Source: Stercorarius parasiticus
Lineage: Eukaryota > Chordata > Aves > Charadriiformes > Stercorariidae
Length of the DNA: 64,000 nucleotides
Direction: 5' to 3'
Assembly: GCA_013396915.1 (NCBI GenBank)
Contig: VWZL01000166.1
Coordinates: 682,001 to 746,000 of the forward strand
Below are positions 1 to 13,040 of this stretch, one piece after another. Position numbers and translations under genes: made by a program. How positions within the stretch are numbered: the first letter of the stretch is position 1; every line of letters starts with the position of its first letter. The notes below the pieces were generated by a model. It had not been told where the DNA came from. It saw only the letters and a list, made by a program, of their open reading frames with translations, and made no database searches.

Positions 1-3000
1 CACCAGATAAGCACTTCACACATTTTGTTCATGCTGTCTACAAAAGATCTCTGACAACATTGAATCTTATCAACATGATGTACTGTAATGACATTCTCTC
101 AATAAGAGTAATCTATTTTATTTTACGAAACTATACGTCTTTTCTTGTTTTTAAATAGATTTAAAAGCATATCTTATGGGTAAAGGACAAAGTCTCCTAG
201 CCAGATCATCTCAGTGCTGAACTATGAGTCTTTGCTATGCTATGGTTTGATTGATTTCTTAGGAAAAAAACCCTCAACTCATTTAATTTAGTTTGTGTTT
301 ACAAAGTAGTCCCTACCTGCATATAGCTGCATCACAATATAGACTAAGCCACTATTGCCATCTGCAGCAACAGGTATAAATGTTATCTACAAGGTCGAAC
401 CATATTGCTCATCTTGAGGCCATTTCTCTATGCCAGAACTAAGACATCTTAGTTAAGTCCTCTTGGAACTGCATTCTTTGTAATTTTTGGTAATTGTTTT
501 AATATAGTACCTGCTGGTACTTTAGGTTAAGGGATATTTGTTCTGTAAAAATACTAATATAAACTGTGATGCAGTCTGATTTCGTGCAGTTCAGAGTACT
601 ACAGTGGCATATATATTAGTCAAAAATAGGTGGTTTAACTTAACGGACAATGAACACTCAAACCAAAATGGCCCATGGTACCTGTAAGCACTGCAAAGTT
701 GGCCAGAATTATATACAGTATGTACACAAAATAAATTTTACTCGTTACTTGTATAGAGATATTAATACATCTTGAACTCTTCAGAAAAATCGCACATACT
801 TCCAAGAATCAACATTTCCCTTTCTGTATTACCCAGTATATGGTGTTTGACATCTTAATGCTTGATGATGTTTCATCACTCTCAAAGCAGCAGTAATATC
901 TTTTGATTTCCTCATCTTTGATATTAATAATAGATAAATTGTATCACTAGGAGTTTAAAGATTGACCCCCAAAAGGGGTTCTGATTTTTCTTGCGTTGAC
1001 TGGATTTTAGCCAATAGCCCTTTTCTTAGATAAGCAGCATCTAGATTTGTACAGCCATGGACAAGTTATATGCTAGAGCCTTTCTTTGCATCTCAGGTCA
1101 TAATCTCATGCCAGCAGTTTTGCTGGAATACAGAGCTGTCTTTGATACCAGTCTTTTCATCACCCGTCTTATGATTTCCGTGTTCATAAAACTGAAGGGA
1201 TGCTCAACCTCCTCAGTATGCAGCATTGCCATTTCTAGTGTAAGACATAACTTTCCTTCAGAGGGAAGAAGGTGTAAGACAAATCCTGACTTAAAGCACC
1301 AGAATTCAGCAACTCAATTGTAGAATATTTCCTAAGTGTTTTGTTTATGCTGTGATAAAGGGTAGCACTCTCAGCATAAAGTACATGTAGTTATTTGCGA
1401 AGAAACAGGATTTTCTTTGTCGTTTGCTACTTTCAAATGCAAACCAGACAATGAAGCAATGTTTAAAATTTAAAAAATGTTAGCATTATTTAATGTTTTA
1501 GAGCATCAGAGCATGGGAACACAGTATTTAACCACTTATCATGGCTGATACTGCTACATACATACTGTTTTAAACACAGGAAGGTTAAAAAATAATATGG
1601 GAGATTTGGATTGAAAGTGTATTCATCAATTTTCTTTTTGGAAATTAAAATAAACTAAATCAAATTAAGGCCACCTTAAATAAATAGTCCACTTAGTGAA
1701 ATAGTTAAATTTAAATAATCTACTTTGAAGGGTATTTAGAATTCCTTTCAGAATTCACTTCTTACTTTCCATAACTGTCAATGCCCTTATAATAGCCATC
1801 TGTGGCTTAGTGATCACTTTCAGGTTCACTTTTATTATAGAAATTACACTGTGAAAGTCCTAATTGGTCCTCATTGAGTTCTAAAATTAACATCGAGAGT
1901 TAAAATGTCCAGAAAATAATGTACCTTTTTTTAAAACACATGTGGGCTTGTGAGATAGAGAAGAATGTTTTTTATTTAATTTTTTTTTTAATTAGTGCCC
2001 TCATTTTCTTCCAGATGCTTTTCTTTACATCTGTGTCTGATAGGAATGTGGATGTACTACTTCTGGCTTTTCCATTAGTTCCTATAAGAACGTCATTCTA
2101 CACTAAAATACTGCATAAATGTGCACATTTGAAGCCTGCAATTAAAACATGCTTACTCTTGCACTGATGATTTGCCTGCTAGATTGGAATCCAGCTCCAG
2201 TTCATAATCTTATTCAATGAGCACAGCCAACAGGAGTTAGAAGTAAGGAATCTCTTACCTCTATAGCAGTGTGAGCCTGAACACAGAAGGGCAGAAGGAC
2301 TTCAACTTTATATTATTTTCATCAATTCTTTTCCAAAATTACGATTTCAAAGGTTGAATTTCAAGCCCTACTCATTTAAAAGGCCACAACTTTCCAACTC
2401 TAGTGGTTAATTATGTAATAATTAAAATTAACTGAACCTACAACTAAGACCTAAAAACTAATGCTTCAAATTAAATCTAAAAGTTTATGGATCTGAGTGA
2501 GCCATTTTGGACAGTTGAATACTCCAGTATTGTCTCGCATTCTTAGTTTTCGAAGTTGAACTAAATAACTTCTTCTACAGAATGGACATAGGAAGGAACC
2601 AAATGCTGTAATTCCCACTTTAACATTACAAAGTTGGACCAGTTTATTACAATTATTTAGTCTAACCCCTGCTACACATACCCCAACACAACCAATAACT
2701 TAAGACTGAAAAATCTCTTAAAATCTCCTTGAAGCTGAAGCCTCTGCAGTCCCCCCGCACCTTGAAATAGTTCCTCAAATAGCGTTTATCAGTCTATTTC
2801 TAGGAATAGACTCAAGTTAAGAAAAAAGTGCTCTTCTTCTGTTATTTAAGAACCATTGATGAACTATTTAGCTTTCTAGATAATATTTCCTTCCTTAAAT
2901 TATAATTATTAGTCTCCAAACAAGGAAACTGTAAAGGAGGAACACGAATAATGGAAATCCTCACTTCAAGTTAGACATTCCAACACCTTTCTGAATGGGT

Positions 3001-4989
3001 AAAGCACATCAAAGTTACACAATACACCTGGAGTCTGCTCAATTTTGAATTATAGAATAAGGGCTGTGAACTCAAAAACCCACAAACTAATACTGTAATT
3101 TTTATATTTTGAGGATACGTAGTTTGGATTTTTTGTGAAAGTATTACAATTGTTAAGTTATAAAAATAAAAGCAGTGATTATTGAAAAAGATAGCATAAT
3201 GTTCCCAGTTATCATTTTAATATTATTATTTCGTTAATTTTTACAAAACATTTAGTAAAGATATCACAGGAGGACAGTTTTTCACAAAAATCATTATGTC
3301 AAAATTCTTTCTGGGGATCAGATTTCTAAGATTTTTGCAAAGAAAAAAAGCTTCCAATCTTACAAAAATCTTCACCATTTATAGAGTTAAATATCTTAAA
3401 GATTACTTTCTTGCCATAATTTCCCTTAAAAGAAAATATTAATTGTAAAATAACATTTTATACTGCAATTTGATATATGCCAATTCTATGTTTTCTTCAT
3501 AGTGTTTTCAAATAAGCTGTGTAACAAACAGACAATTTCTCTGGGCAGAATAACAGCAGTTTAAGATACTACTGTCCCTCAACTGAGCCACAGAAGTAAC
3601 TTAACACATCTGACTTTCAAATGAACTGGACTAAAAGTATTCAAATGATTACAGTTTTGCACAGAACAACTTCCAGAAAAGACAAGGTAGCTGTCGAGGC
3701 CACATCTTCTCTCATGGAAGATACATACATAATTAATTTTCCCAAATTTTCACCAAAATCAAGCTGTTGCCTTATTTTTCAAAAAACAGCTCAAATATAT
3801 GCTTTTCCTATCTCTTAGAATTTTTTTTTTTCTGTTCTACTGATGGACGTAAAATAGTACACAAGGAAATGGCCACGCGCAGTCATTTTATGAGTAACTT
3901 CATTTGTCATGAGTCCAAAGTAAAATAATATCTATAGAATTACAAAGTATATACATCAGTAATGATTGGAAGAGTCAGACTTTTCCTAAATTTTAAAGAA
4001 GAGAAGATAACGCAACGGCTTTCCAGAGTGGCTGTTACTTTCTCACTTTTTTTTTTTTTTACTTTCTTTCAGTGTGTGAAGGTCCCAGTTTCAGTAGGTT
4101 TCTGCTGTCTAACCGAAAGCCTGACAGTATGGAAGACTGAGCCCCAATTCAAAAATATTTGACCAAAACTGCCTAGCATAGTTTGACCTTGTTGTATCAC
4201 CATTTTCTTTTTTTTTCCCCCATCTGAACTTTCTGATTTTTTTTTCATTTTTCAGAACAAATACCTGCTCTTAACTGAGCCCTTCAGATCAGCCTTTTCC
4301 TTTTCTTTTTTCTTTTTCCAGAAGTCCCAGAGCAGTGCAATATTTCTTTTGACCTAGAACAAGAGTAAAAGAGGTTACTCACGAATAATGGTGTATGCAT
4401 TGGTGCTTAGAATACTGTGTCTCTGGCTGTCCTATAAAATTTTATTAAGCATGGTGAATGACAAATTTGAATGGCCACTGTGGGATGAATACCTTATGTT
4501 TCAGCCATGATCTGAAACTCTTTCATTTAATTTGGGGGTGGTGTCCTAGTATGCCATTCAATCTCATGGAGCATTTCCAAACTGAATCCTTTAAAGAAAG
4601 GTGAGGGACCACACCACAGGTCAAATGTTGAAACTGGTGCTGTCTGGTAGGCCTGAAAAGTGAGCAAAACTTTCTGGAGAGGGCAGAGGAAAGCAGTGAC
4701 CATCACTTACGAAATATACACTGAAGAAAACAAAATGTTGGACAAACCTAATGGAGTTAAAACTAAAATATGCTCATACACAATGAATCAATATTATTTT
4801 CTTCTTTAATAGAATAATTTGATTAGACATATACTGCTAAGCCACTAGTAAAAACTCTACTGTGCAAATGCATGAAGATCTGCCTGCCTTCCAAGCTGCT
4901 GAGGTCCTGAAAATGTACTTTTCCAACTTAATGCAATTTGAAATGAGTATATTGATTTCGTATTTCTTTTGTTAAACTGTTTGTGTGTT
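1..4989. other. AT-rich non-coding DNA, no gene seen
   Basis: This stretch is AT-rich with many short A or T runs and no recognisable protein, RNA gene or recent repeat. Open frames are below about 90 codons, start at arbitrary ATGs and have no family resemblance. A pyrimidine-rich zone near 4.05-4.32 kb is listed separately. Small coding exons or conserved regulatory elements cannot be excluded from sequence alone. Confidence 0.7.
4047..4321 (+). other. cluster of polypyrimidine tracts ending in AG
   Basis: Three pyrimidine-rich runs each end in a CAG: a T14 run followed by CTTTCTTTCAG near 4072, a T-rich run ending TTTTTCAG near 4255, and a C/T run ending TTTTTCCAG at 4321. Each resembles a vertebrate 3' splice acceptor on the plus strand. 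No open, protein-like exon follows them, so they may simply be low-complexity DNA. Read on the minus strand the same bases are A/G-rich and encode a lysine/glutamate-rich stretch, discussed as a finding. Confidence 0.4.
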
Positions 4990-5689
4990 TGTGGTGGCCT
5001 GACCTTGGCCAACTGCCGACATCCCCACCAAGTCAATCCCTCGGTCCCCGCACCTCAATAGGGCAGGGGAGAGAATAAGATGAAAAAGTTCATGGATCGA
5101 GATAAAAATGGGGAGATCACGTACCAGTTACCTCAGGGGAAAAACAGACTCGCCTTCTGGAAACTTATTGTAATTTACTGTCAATTAAAATAGATTTAGG
5201 TAGTGAGAAATAAACACAAAATTAGAACGACACCTTCCGGCCTTCCTGCCAGGCTCACCTTCACTCCTTCTTTCCCGACTCCTCTACCCGAACCCCTCTG
5301 CACCGAGCCGGGGCTGCGGCCGGTCCACGCCAGCTCCTCTCTGCCGCCCCCGCCCTCTCACGCTGTTCCCCTGCGCCGGCGGGGGCTCTCCACAGGCCGC
5401 AGCCCCCTCAGGAGAATCCACCTGCCCCGGCGGGGGCTCTCCAGGGAATCTCCGCGGCGGACGCGGCCAGAGCCCCATCCCCCTCCTCCTCCCGCTCTCC
5501 CCTCGGGGCTGGCAGGGCTGTTCTTCACACTTTTCCCCTCACCGCCGGGCAGCCTCTGCCCGTTCTTGGGTTCTTAGCGGCACTTTCCCTGAGGCGCCCG
5601 CCCGTGGCTGAGGCGCTGCACCGTGCTTGGCGCTGGGGCTGCCTCACAGAGACCCCTGCAGCCCCCCGCCAGCTGCTGGGCCCGGTACA
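4990..5689 (-). mobile_element. LTR-like avian repeat, copy A (near full length)
   Basis: A roughly 700-base element sits in AT-rich DNA. Its outer parts align with the repeats at 27823-28160 and 29455-29955. Shared landmarks are the GGGAGATCAC..ACCAGTTAC block near 5111, AACAGACTC near 5144, TCAATTAAAATAGATT at 5181-5196 and the GGGGGCTGCAGGGGTCTCTG block (minus strand) near 5660. Read on the minus strand it begins TGTACC and ends CCACCACA, the TG..CA ends usual for an LTR. It is flanked by GTGTT (4985-4989) and GTATT (5690-5694), a possible 5-base target-site duplication with one mismatch, as in ERVL-type insertions. The centre is very GC-rich, with repeated CTCCGGCG-like units. No retroviral gene is attached, so a solo LTR or non-autonomous element is most likely. 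The family name is uncertain. Confidence 0.65.
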
Positions 5690-5749
5690 GTATTATTTTG
5701 ATCAGAATTGTTTCAAAAAGTTGGGTGGGGAGTATATGCACACCCACCC

Positions 5750-5783
5750 ACAAACATATATATTGACACAAACATATATATTG
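5750..5783. repeat. short tandem duplication, 18-base period
   Basis: The 16-base string ACAAACATATATATTG occurs at 5750-5765 and again at 5768-5783. This is a small local duplication in AT-rich DNA about 60 bases beyond the LTR-like copy. Confidence 0.85.
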
Positions 5784-8700
5784 CTTGAAAATACCAATTT
5801 TCATGAAATACGGGCTGTAGAATTACTGAAATTAGAGTAGTTGAAAACCCTCATCAGATTTTACAAAGGCATTACTCCAGAAGCCTCATATGCAAAAAGC
5901 CACATTTGCCATGCTAGCAGGTAAGCACCAGAGCTTTCTCACTGAAAAGGTTTACCTTAGTGAGAATTCAAGAGATTTTTAAGAAACCTGTTTTGGAGGA
6001 TACCTTCCCTACCAGACAGTGGCATGGAGAGGATGGTAAGCCATTTTCTGTGTCAGCGGGAGCCTGTTCAGTCATTTGTATTTAGTCCCCAGTACCATTA
6101 GGGGACGCACAGCCTCATGTTTCTTTAGACTTCCTCAGCCACCATATACAAATTTCTGTTTCTTCATGAAAGTTATATTATTTTAAATCTGAAACAGTGG
6201 AGAAGTTCCACAGCACTTGGACCTTCTCGTATCTTTTTATCTGATAGTTGCTTACCCTCTAATAAAATTGGTTATCTACAGGAATAGCTTGTTACTCAAC
6301 GATGCTTGATACCAGCGTGAGAAAGACAGATGCTGTACAAAATGCAACGCATTTCATGATAATATCAGCAAACCCAGCATACCTCTGAAATTGTAGCACA
6401 ATTATTTTACAGAAACGCTAAAATATATACAAAGCAGATGAAGACATACTAAGCATGCTAAAATAGCTAGAGTTTGCTTTGTCTGAAGACAGCATATGGA
6501 ACAGCTTAAACCTGGCTTTACATTGCAGGTGGAAGAACAGAACCTGTCTGCACAGCTCTGTCCTACACTGACCTAAGCAGAGGCATTAGAGGTCATGGAA
6601 ATGTTGTTTGTCTTAATGTTTGAATCTGGTCTGTGTAGTCTGAAGACACAATGAAGGTAAGGCTGCTTACACACTATTTTCAGTTATTTTTCAGCACAAC
6701 AGATTTAATGATGTAAGATTGAATTAACTGACTGTCTCGCCTCCCCGTACTCTCTGTTAATAGAAGATAATTCAAATTGCACTTGAAAAATAGGACAGAC
6801 CAGATTTATTGTTCCCTATGGAACCTTAATTCTGCTGCCCTGTATATCCATTCTGTCCACTGAATGAAGCTGAAGTCCCATGCACAAAATAGGAAATAAA
6901 AATACTGCCAAGGACTCTTACAATTAAGACACACTTCCTGATAACAGGGTGGTTGGCATATGCCTATATGAATCACCAGTAAGAGCACCACCATACAATT
7001 AGCATACATACCCTTAACTTTACTTTGGAAAAAACCCTCACTGTTAATTAAAAACTTTAATACTTTTGCATGTGAAATAGGTTCTACAGGTTGTAATTAT
7101 TCAAACATGCATTTCTATTGCATGTCTGTTTTAATAATTATTTTGAAACTTCTTACACACATACCCTTTTCTGTACAGAACACAGTTGCAGGCATGAAGG
7201 CCTCCAGTATACTTGTGACCAGCACAGAGGAGCAAGACATTTACTGGGGCTGTTTGAAGTGTCTGTCAGCCTCACTTTTACATAGCAGATTGTCCGCAGG
7301 ATTAGGTTTCTGCATGATCTAGGAGATGCACAGCTCTATCTCCCCTCTCCCTACTACTCCACTCCCCGCCAAGGGACTGTTGTGTTCATTGTTTATTGCT
7401 TTCTGACTTAGATGGTCAGCAGAAGCCATCTTGCTTGGTAGTGCCGCCACATACCAATCCCTTTGGCAGTTAGTGGTTGCTATTTGGGTCACTATGACCT
7501 TCATATCTCCTGTCTCAAATGTGTTACAAGGATGAAAAACTGGAAACAGTTCAATTGTGCGTGTTTGTGTCTTTACAGCACATACCTGAACCATCAGAAC
7601 AGGGCAGATGCAGTCCAGGGCTTTTAGGCACACAGTAATTCTATGACAATTATCTTTTACCCTGTTTTCCCAGTGCATAACAGAATCATCAATGAGTTAG
7701 AGCTGGGCAGTTGTGAAGGCTTTGCTTAACTGAATGGTACTTTTGGGTAGGCTTCACCCCATGACCTGGCTACTTCCATCAAAGCCAAAGATGGCTTTGC
7801 TCATTTCCATTTTTACAGGTCATCAGAACCTCTGAATGCATTTCTAAAAAGAAACAAGGACTAGTCAGGACATTTAAAGGGGTAAAATATACCTGAAAAA
7901 AAGTTTTATTAATGTAGATATGCTTGGATCTTTGGACTACTAGCCAAGGTGAGATTCAATTAAACCAACAATAGAAGAAGAGTACTGGCTGTTACTATCC
8001 TGACTGATTGCTTAAAAATACTCACAAAAGGACAGGAGAGTCTTTTCAAACAGTAGTAGTAAGTGAAGACCAGAGAATAGGGAATGCCCCATTGTAGTTG
8101 GAGGAGTGATTGCCACCAACTGTAGTTCTGAATGGCACATCAAAGCCAAAGCAGAAACAACAACAGTATCTCTTTCACTCACAAAAGAAAAAAATTTCCA
8201 CTACTTGTTAGATTTTTAGCAAACAAACAAGAATTTGCAATTACAGGGGAAAAAAACGATTTTTAGAACTGACTGAGTTTAAATAAAATACATTTATATA
8301 TTTACAAAGATGATTTTAAAGGATGATTGCTGATCTGCTGAAGCCTGTTGGATTCTACAAACTTAGTCATCAAGATTTTCTCACTTTGAATTATAAGCAT
8401 TATAATTGTATATTCTGAACCCAGAAAAGCAAATCTAGATGGAACTAAGTCATTAACCTGAAGGATATGGCTGATTTTTCTAAACATCTATTAAAAAACA
8501 TTATGAGTATTTGTTTATCTGCACTTCTATAAGCTCTCAGCATTGATTCTATTTATTTTTCTGCATCTAATTACTTTGCATAATGATATGTTTATACTAC
8601 TGGCAATCTCCTCTTTAAGAGTGGAATTATGCATACGGTATCCATATACATCTGATCAGAACTGAAAAGGGTAATACATATATTACTATAAGTAAAACTT

Positions 8701-8928
8701 TTTCAAGGGAAAAAAAGCTTCATAAAGCATTTAAAAAACTCACCAGCTTTCAAGGAATAATGATCACATCTTTTGTGAGTTGGACGTTCTTTCTGAATAT
8801 TCATTTAAAATAGTGATGAAATCCTGACTGTCTTGTGGGAGTTTTACTATTCATCCCAGTAGCATCAGAGATTCCTCTTGAATTCTTCAGCTGAGTTTAT
8901 GTTGTCCTTTTTGTTCTAGAGACAACCC

Positions 8929-8969
8929 CTGGAAATCTTGTGAAGACAAGATTCAAGTAAGATTTCCAG
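8929..8969. other. perfect 11-base inverted repeat
   Basis: CTGGAAATCTT (8929-8939) is the exact reverse complement of AAGATTTCCAG (8959-8969), leaving a 19-base loop. GAAGACA inside the loop can also pair with TGTCTTC at 8970-8976, giving an alternative fold. This may be a chance hairpin; nothing links it to a known RNA. Confidence 0.6.
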
Positions 8970-11900
8970 TGTCTTCAGATTGCATCCAGACCCTATGTAT
9001 GGTAAGGGCAACCTTTTCTGTGTTGTGCTATTTTCTTTTGGTAAAGGTATTATCGAATTAAAAAAATACATATATAGTAGTGAAGTGAAGATAACAGGAA
9101 GGAAACAGAGTTCATTATATTCTTATTAAGATCAAAAATGAAAATGACGGAAGGTTCAGGACGTTTAAATTTGTCTCAACCAGTTCTCATGTCCTTCATT
9201 TAATTAGTTACGGGAAGCACTTTACTTTGTGGTTTATAAATAATTTTCCTGATGTTCATGTTCTGTGGCAAAAGGTAATAGGTCTAGCCATCTCCACTAT
9301 ATTCTGCTTTATTCCAGGATTTGGCTACAAACTCAGTCTAGTTTCTTTTTCCCTGTAATCACATTCTTTTATTCATTCATTCTTCCTTCCTCTCACTGAA
9401 CGTTTGTGCACTCTTAAAGGTGAGGAAGTGTCTTTCCCATAATTGATGATGTAGTTCTCCATTGAAATTAATTCCAGTTGCATATGATAATGTAATTCTG
9501 AGTAAGCTCTTTGAAGTTGAGTGCAGTTTAGTATTTTGGCAAATACAACAGTCATTTATCATCTCTGGGATGAGTCTGGTATCAGCACATGAATCCCTTT
9601 TCAGATTGCTCTTAGGCCAGTTCAACAGGTGGCCGATGTGAATTGGCATTACAAAGCAAAGAATGGAAAGGTCACATCTGATCCTAACAAAAGTCGGTTA
9701 CGTAACTCAGAAATCAGTCCATCACACCGATAGGAATAGGGAAAGGAGAAGTAAAAGCTTTATTCAGGCATGCAAAGACTTTGGTGTGAATTTTGATCGA
9801 TACACCACACAAGCCACCTATGACATTATATGTTTATGTTACTCTGTTTCTGTCATGCAACATACCTGTGTTTTCAAGAACAAAGACTGTTTTGCAAACA
9901 AAAGTGCTGAACAAAAGGCTGGTTCCTGTTCATCGCCTGAGCAATAATATGGTCTTTAGGATTATCAGTGATTACTTTCTGAATTTATTTTGCAATGCAG
10001 GCCAGACCAAGCCATTCTGGTAGCACTTACTTTATTATTAAAAAGAAAAAAAAAGCTATAAAAAGATATCTGAAAATAATAATTAAGATCTAAAATATAT
10101 CGTAGGGCATATCACTCTTTTTTCATTCCTCCCTGTTGATTTGTAAGGCAAGGGAATATGGTGACTGGTGATTTGACTATATTATAGGCAGTTTATGTGA
10201 ATGAATATAATACATTTATTTTTGAGGTATGAATTTAAATACTCATCTTTAAGAGTTAATAGACTAATACTGAAGTTTATCACTCAAACCTGTATTCCTT
10301 TTAGGTCCATGAATTTGCTTCAGCTGCTTGTTAATTGGTAATGGGTTTTTCACAGAAAGTTAAAAGTTTGCAGTTAAAATACTAATAACAGTTAAGATAT
10401 GAAAAAAAAGAAAACTAGGAGAAAACTGTACTTTCTTTTAAAGAATTATGATGAAATTTTACAGAAACTTCATACAGAAAAGCTAGTGTCTTTTACATTC
10501 TAGATGTGATTTAGCTTTGGAAAGAACATGTCAGGAACTGACTAGTAATTTGCTACAGATCTGCAACCTTTATAACTGGGGGCAAAGTTTGTTTCAAAAT
10601 ATATTTTTTTATAAATACATAAGCGTACAGTGTGGAATAAGGTGGAGCTGGTGTAGAATTTTTTCCCGATGGTTTTCATAACTTGTCATATCTCAAATTT
10701 TTAAAAAGACATTTTCATATTTTGTTATTTATTAATGTTAATATAAATAATAGTACACTAAAAAATCATCAACACAAATCCAAACATCCGTATTTCTGAT
10801 TTTTTTTTGGTTTGTTTTCAAGAAAAAGTTCAAACTTTTTTGCCTTTCCTTACTGCAGCAGAGCTTACAGTTTCATTTTACAGCAGTACTTAAGTTTATA
10901 TTCTGTATATGTATTCAAATATTTTTTGTTGTTAACATGAAATTGAGTTTGAACTAAATCCATTCAGTATACATGAATTTTGTCTATGTGAGGGAATGGT
11001 AGATATATATGTAAATGTTCTTGTACTGAATCCTTGCTGAGAAATTTGGTCTCCATTCTATATACTTAATTGGTTTCTGCATCACAGAAATATTCCATAT
11101 GTTAAAGTATGAGGAGTTTGCTTTAAATAGATGTGTTGTTTAGTGTAACAGTTACTATCATTGTTGTGTATGAATAAGAACTTGTTCAATTTCAATGTTT
11201 AAATGGTATTTAGCCAGCTTAAAAGAAGAACTGGGGGCTGAGAGTGAGGCAGCTAACAGAATTATCTAGCTGTGATAAGATAAAAGGAGACACTTGTTTT
11301 CATTCCTGATAGTCATTCCTTCATTTTCACATTTACTAGCACTCATCAATCATTTTTAATGTTTCTGTGAACAATATAAAAATGAGTTGGCCTCATGTTC
11401 TGTGGAAAATGAACGGAAGTGCCAACCTGGTTTTAACACTTCATAAGACATTTTACTATGGCATTAAATTTCTCCAAACCTGGCTGAAGATTAACCATCT
11501 CTTCTTTGTGGCACATTTTAGACCATGCAAATTCAAGAAAATTATGGCCATAATGTTCTATTAGTGGATATCAAAAATCAGTTCATATCTCTCATTTGAT
11601 TGTTTTAAATGCCTACTTCCATAAATTTATTCAGAGGACACATGTCCACTTAAGTTCTGCCAAGGTCATTCTACCATGCAATGTTCAACTTGCATGAAGA
11701 CAAAACAATTATTTGTGCAGATAAGGATATACACAGAACCTGAAGCACAAATCTGCTACATAACCTACTTGGTAACATTTAATTGACTAAAAAGATTAGA
11801 TTGGTACTTATGCAAAGGCTGATGTTTATTGTCTCAGCACTTGGCAGCAGATAAATATAACCATACATCTGTTGCGTCTTTCTTTCATTCTGTCCATATC

Positions 11901-13012
11901 GGTCCTCAGTGCCGTTACAGTAATTGAAAGGCATTAACTTACGTACGAGACCTTAAATGTGTATCAGTTACACAGTGGGAAATGAGGTAGTGTTAGCCGT
12001 CATGTTAAAATCTCTAAAAACATTACCTCGACAGCATCTTAAAATTACCAATGTGACAGCTAAGAAACGTAAGACTAGTCTTCAGCAATAGCATGCCTGG
12101 AAACAATTCCTACAGCACACTCAAAAAGGTTTTCAAAAGCCTTGTTTGTGATATGACTTGGTTTATCAGTATCTGAGTGTCCTCAGATTCTGGACAGCTG
12201 TGTTTAAGTGTCACCTGGTTTATTTAGTGCTTTAAAGTGCTGTCTCTATCAAAAGCTAGTAATGAGCTGCATTTCTGTCTATGCTAATGAGTTTTTACAA
12301 TGAACGGATCTAGAATTATGTGCCATGGAAACTTTATGTATTTAAAGCTAAAGGAAACTCAAAAGTGATGAAGATCTCTTTCAACTATTGATCTGCCAGG
12401 GAAAGGCAGATGGGCACTGTGTGACCATGTTCACAGCCAGACCAGGTGATGAATCATCCTAGGTCTGCTCAGTGAGAAGATGTATCATAAAGGCATCCTT
12501 ATCTAACAGTGATGGAAACTTCGACAGACAAGTGTCCATCAGCAAGGGAGAGCTGTTACCTGGTTAAATCAATTAGCAGAATTGTGGTTTAAGAAAATCT
12601 TTAAAGCTGTCTTTAATGTCAGTAGCAACTTCAGTAACAAAAGTTAACAAAAGAGTCTATAAAGGAAATCTTTACTCTAGCTCAGATTTCTGCTTCAAGG
12701 AAAGCAGTGATTAACAATGATACTTGTCAAGATGTTGGACTTCTGCTTCAAAACTATATAAACTATTCTGAGTTAACTTGGCTTCAAAATACATCGAGTG
12801 AACAAACACAGAAAACACCTCAAAGCAAAATCAGAGTGATGCCTGCAGTATCAGAAATGTTCTATAAGGTAGCAAAGCCAGTTCAAGAAGTTCTGGCTCT
12901 ATGTGCCAGCCACTCATTCTCATACTCCCACGACTGTTCATGGAACCTCACTGGGCCAATGCAGTGTCTGTGGGATTCCATTGTAAACTAGATCAGGAAA
13001 ATGTTTATGAAT

Positions 13013-13040
13013 AAAAAAAAAAAAAAAAAAAGAAAAAAAA
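13013..13040 (+). repeat. A-rich run
   Basis: About 19 A bases, one G, then 8 A bases follow the string GAATAAA. The arrangement resembles the poly(A) tail of a retrocopy, but no parent transcript, intronless coding region or flanking duplication could be recognised upstream. A plain homopolymer is just as likely. Confidence 0.8.

Larger units (their letters stand above)
5690..13012. other. AT-rich non-coding DNA, no gene seen
   Basis: This is unique-looking AT-rich sequence after the LTR-like copy. It contains a short tandem duplication at 5750, an inverted repeat near 8.93 kb and scattered A/T runs. All open frames are short and unrecognised. The longest, about 119 codons on the minus strand at 7319-7678, shows no domain or composition typical of a protein. 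No tRNA-like or recent transposon sequence was seen. Confidence 0.65.

Noticed and set aside
2658..2700. TTTAGTCTAACCCCTGC, resembling the CR1 string AGTCCAACCCCTGC
   Set aside because: The flanking text does not continue as CR1 on either side. A 15-base resemblance alone is not enough.
5203..5577. 124-codon proline-rich frame in the GC-rich block
   Set aside because: It lies wholly inside the LTR-like repeat, overlaps other long frames on the opposite strand, and its length is explained by high GC lowering stop-codon frequency.
12707..13040. possible processed retrocopy ending in the A-run
   Set aside because: GAATAAA plus an A-tract is suggestive, but no parent gene, long intact frame or flanking target-site duplication could be identified.
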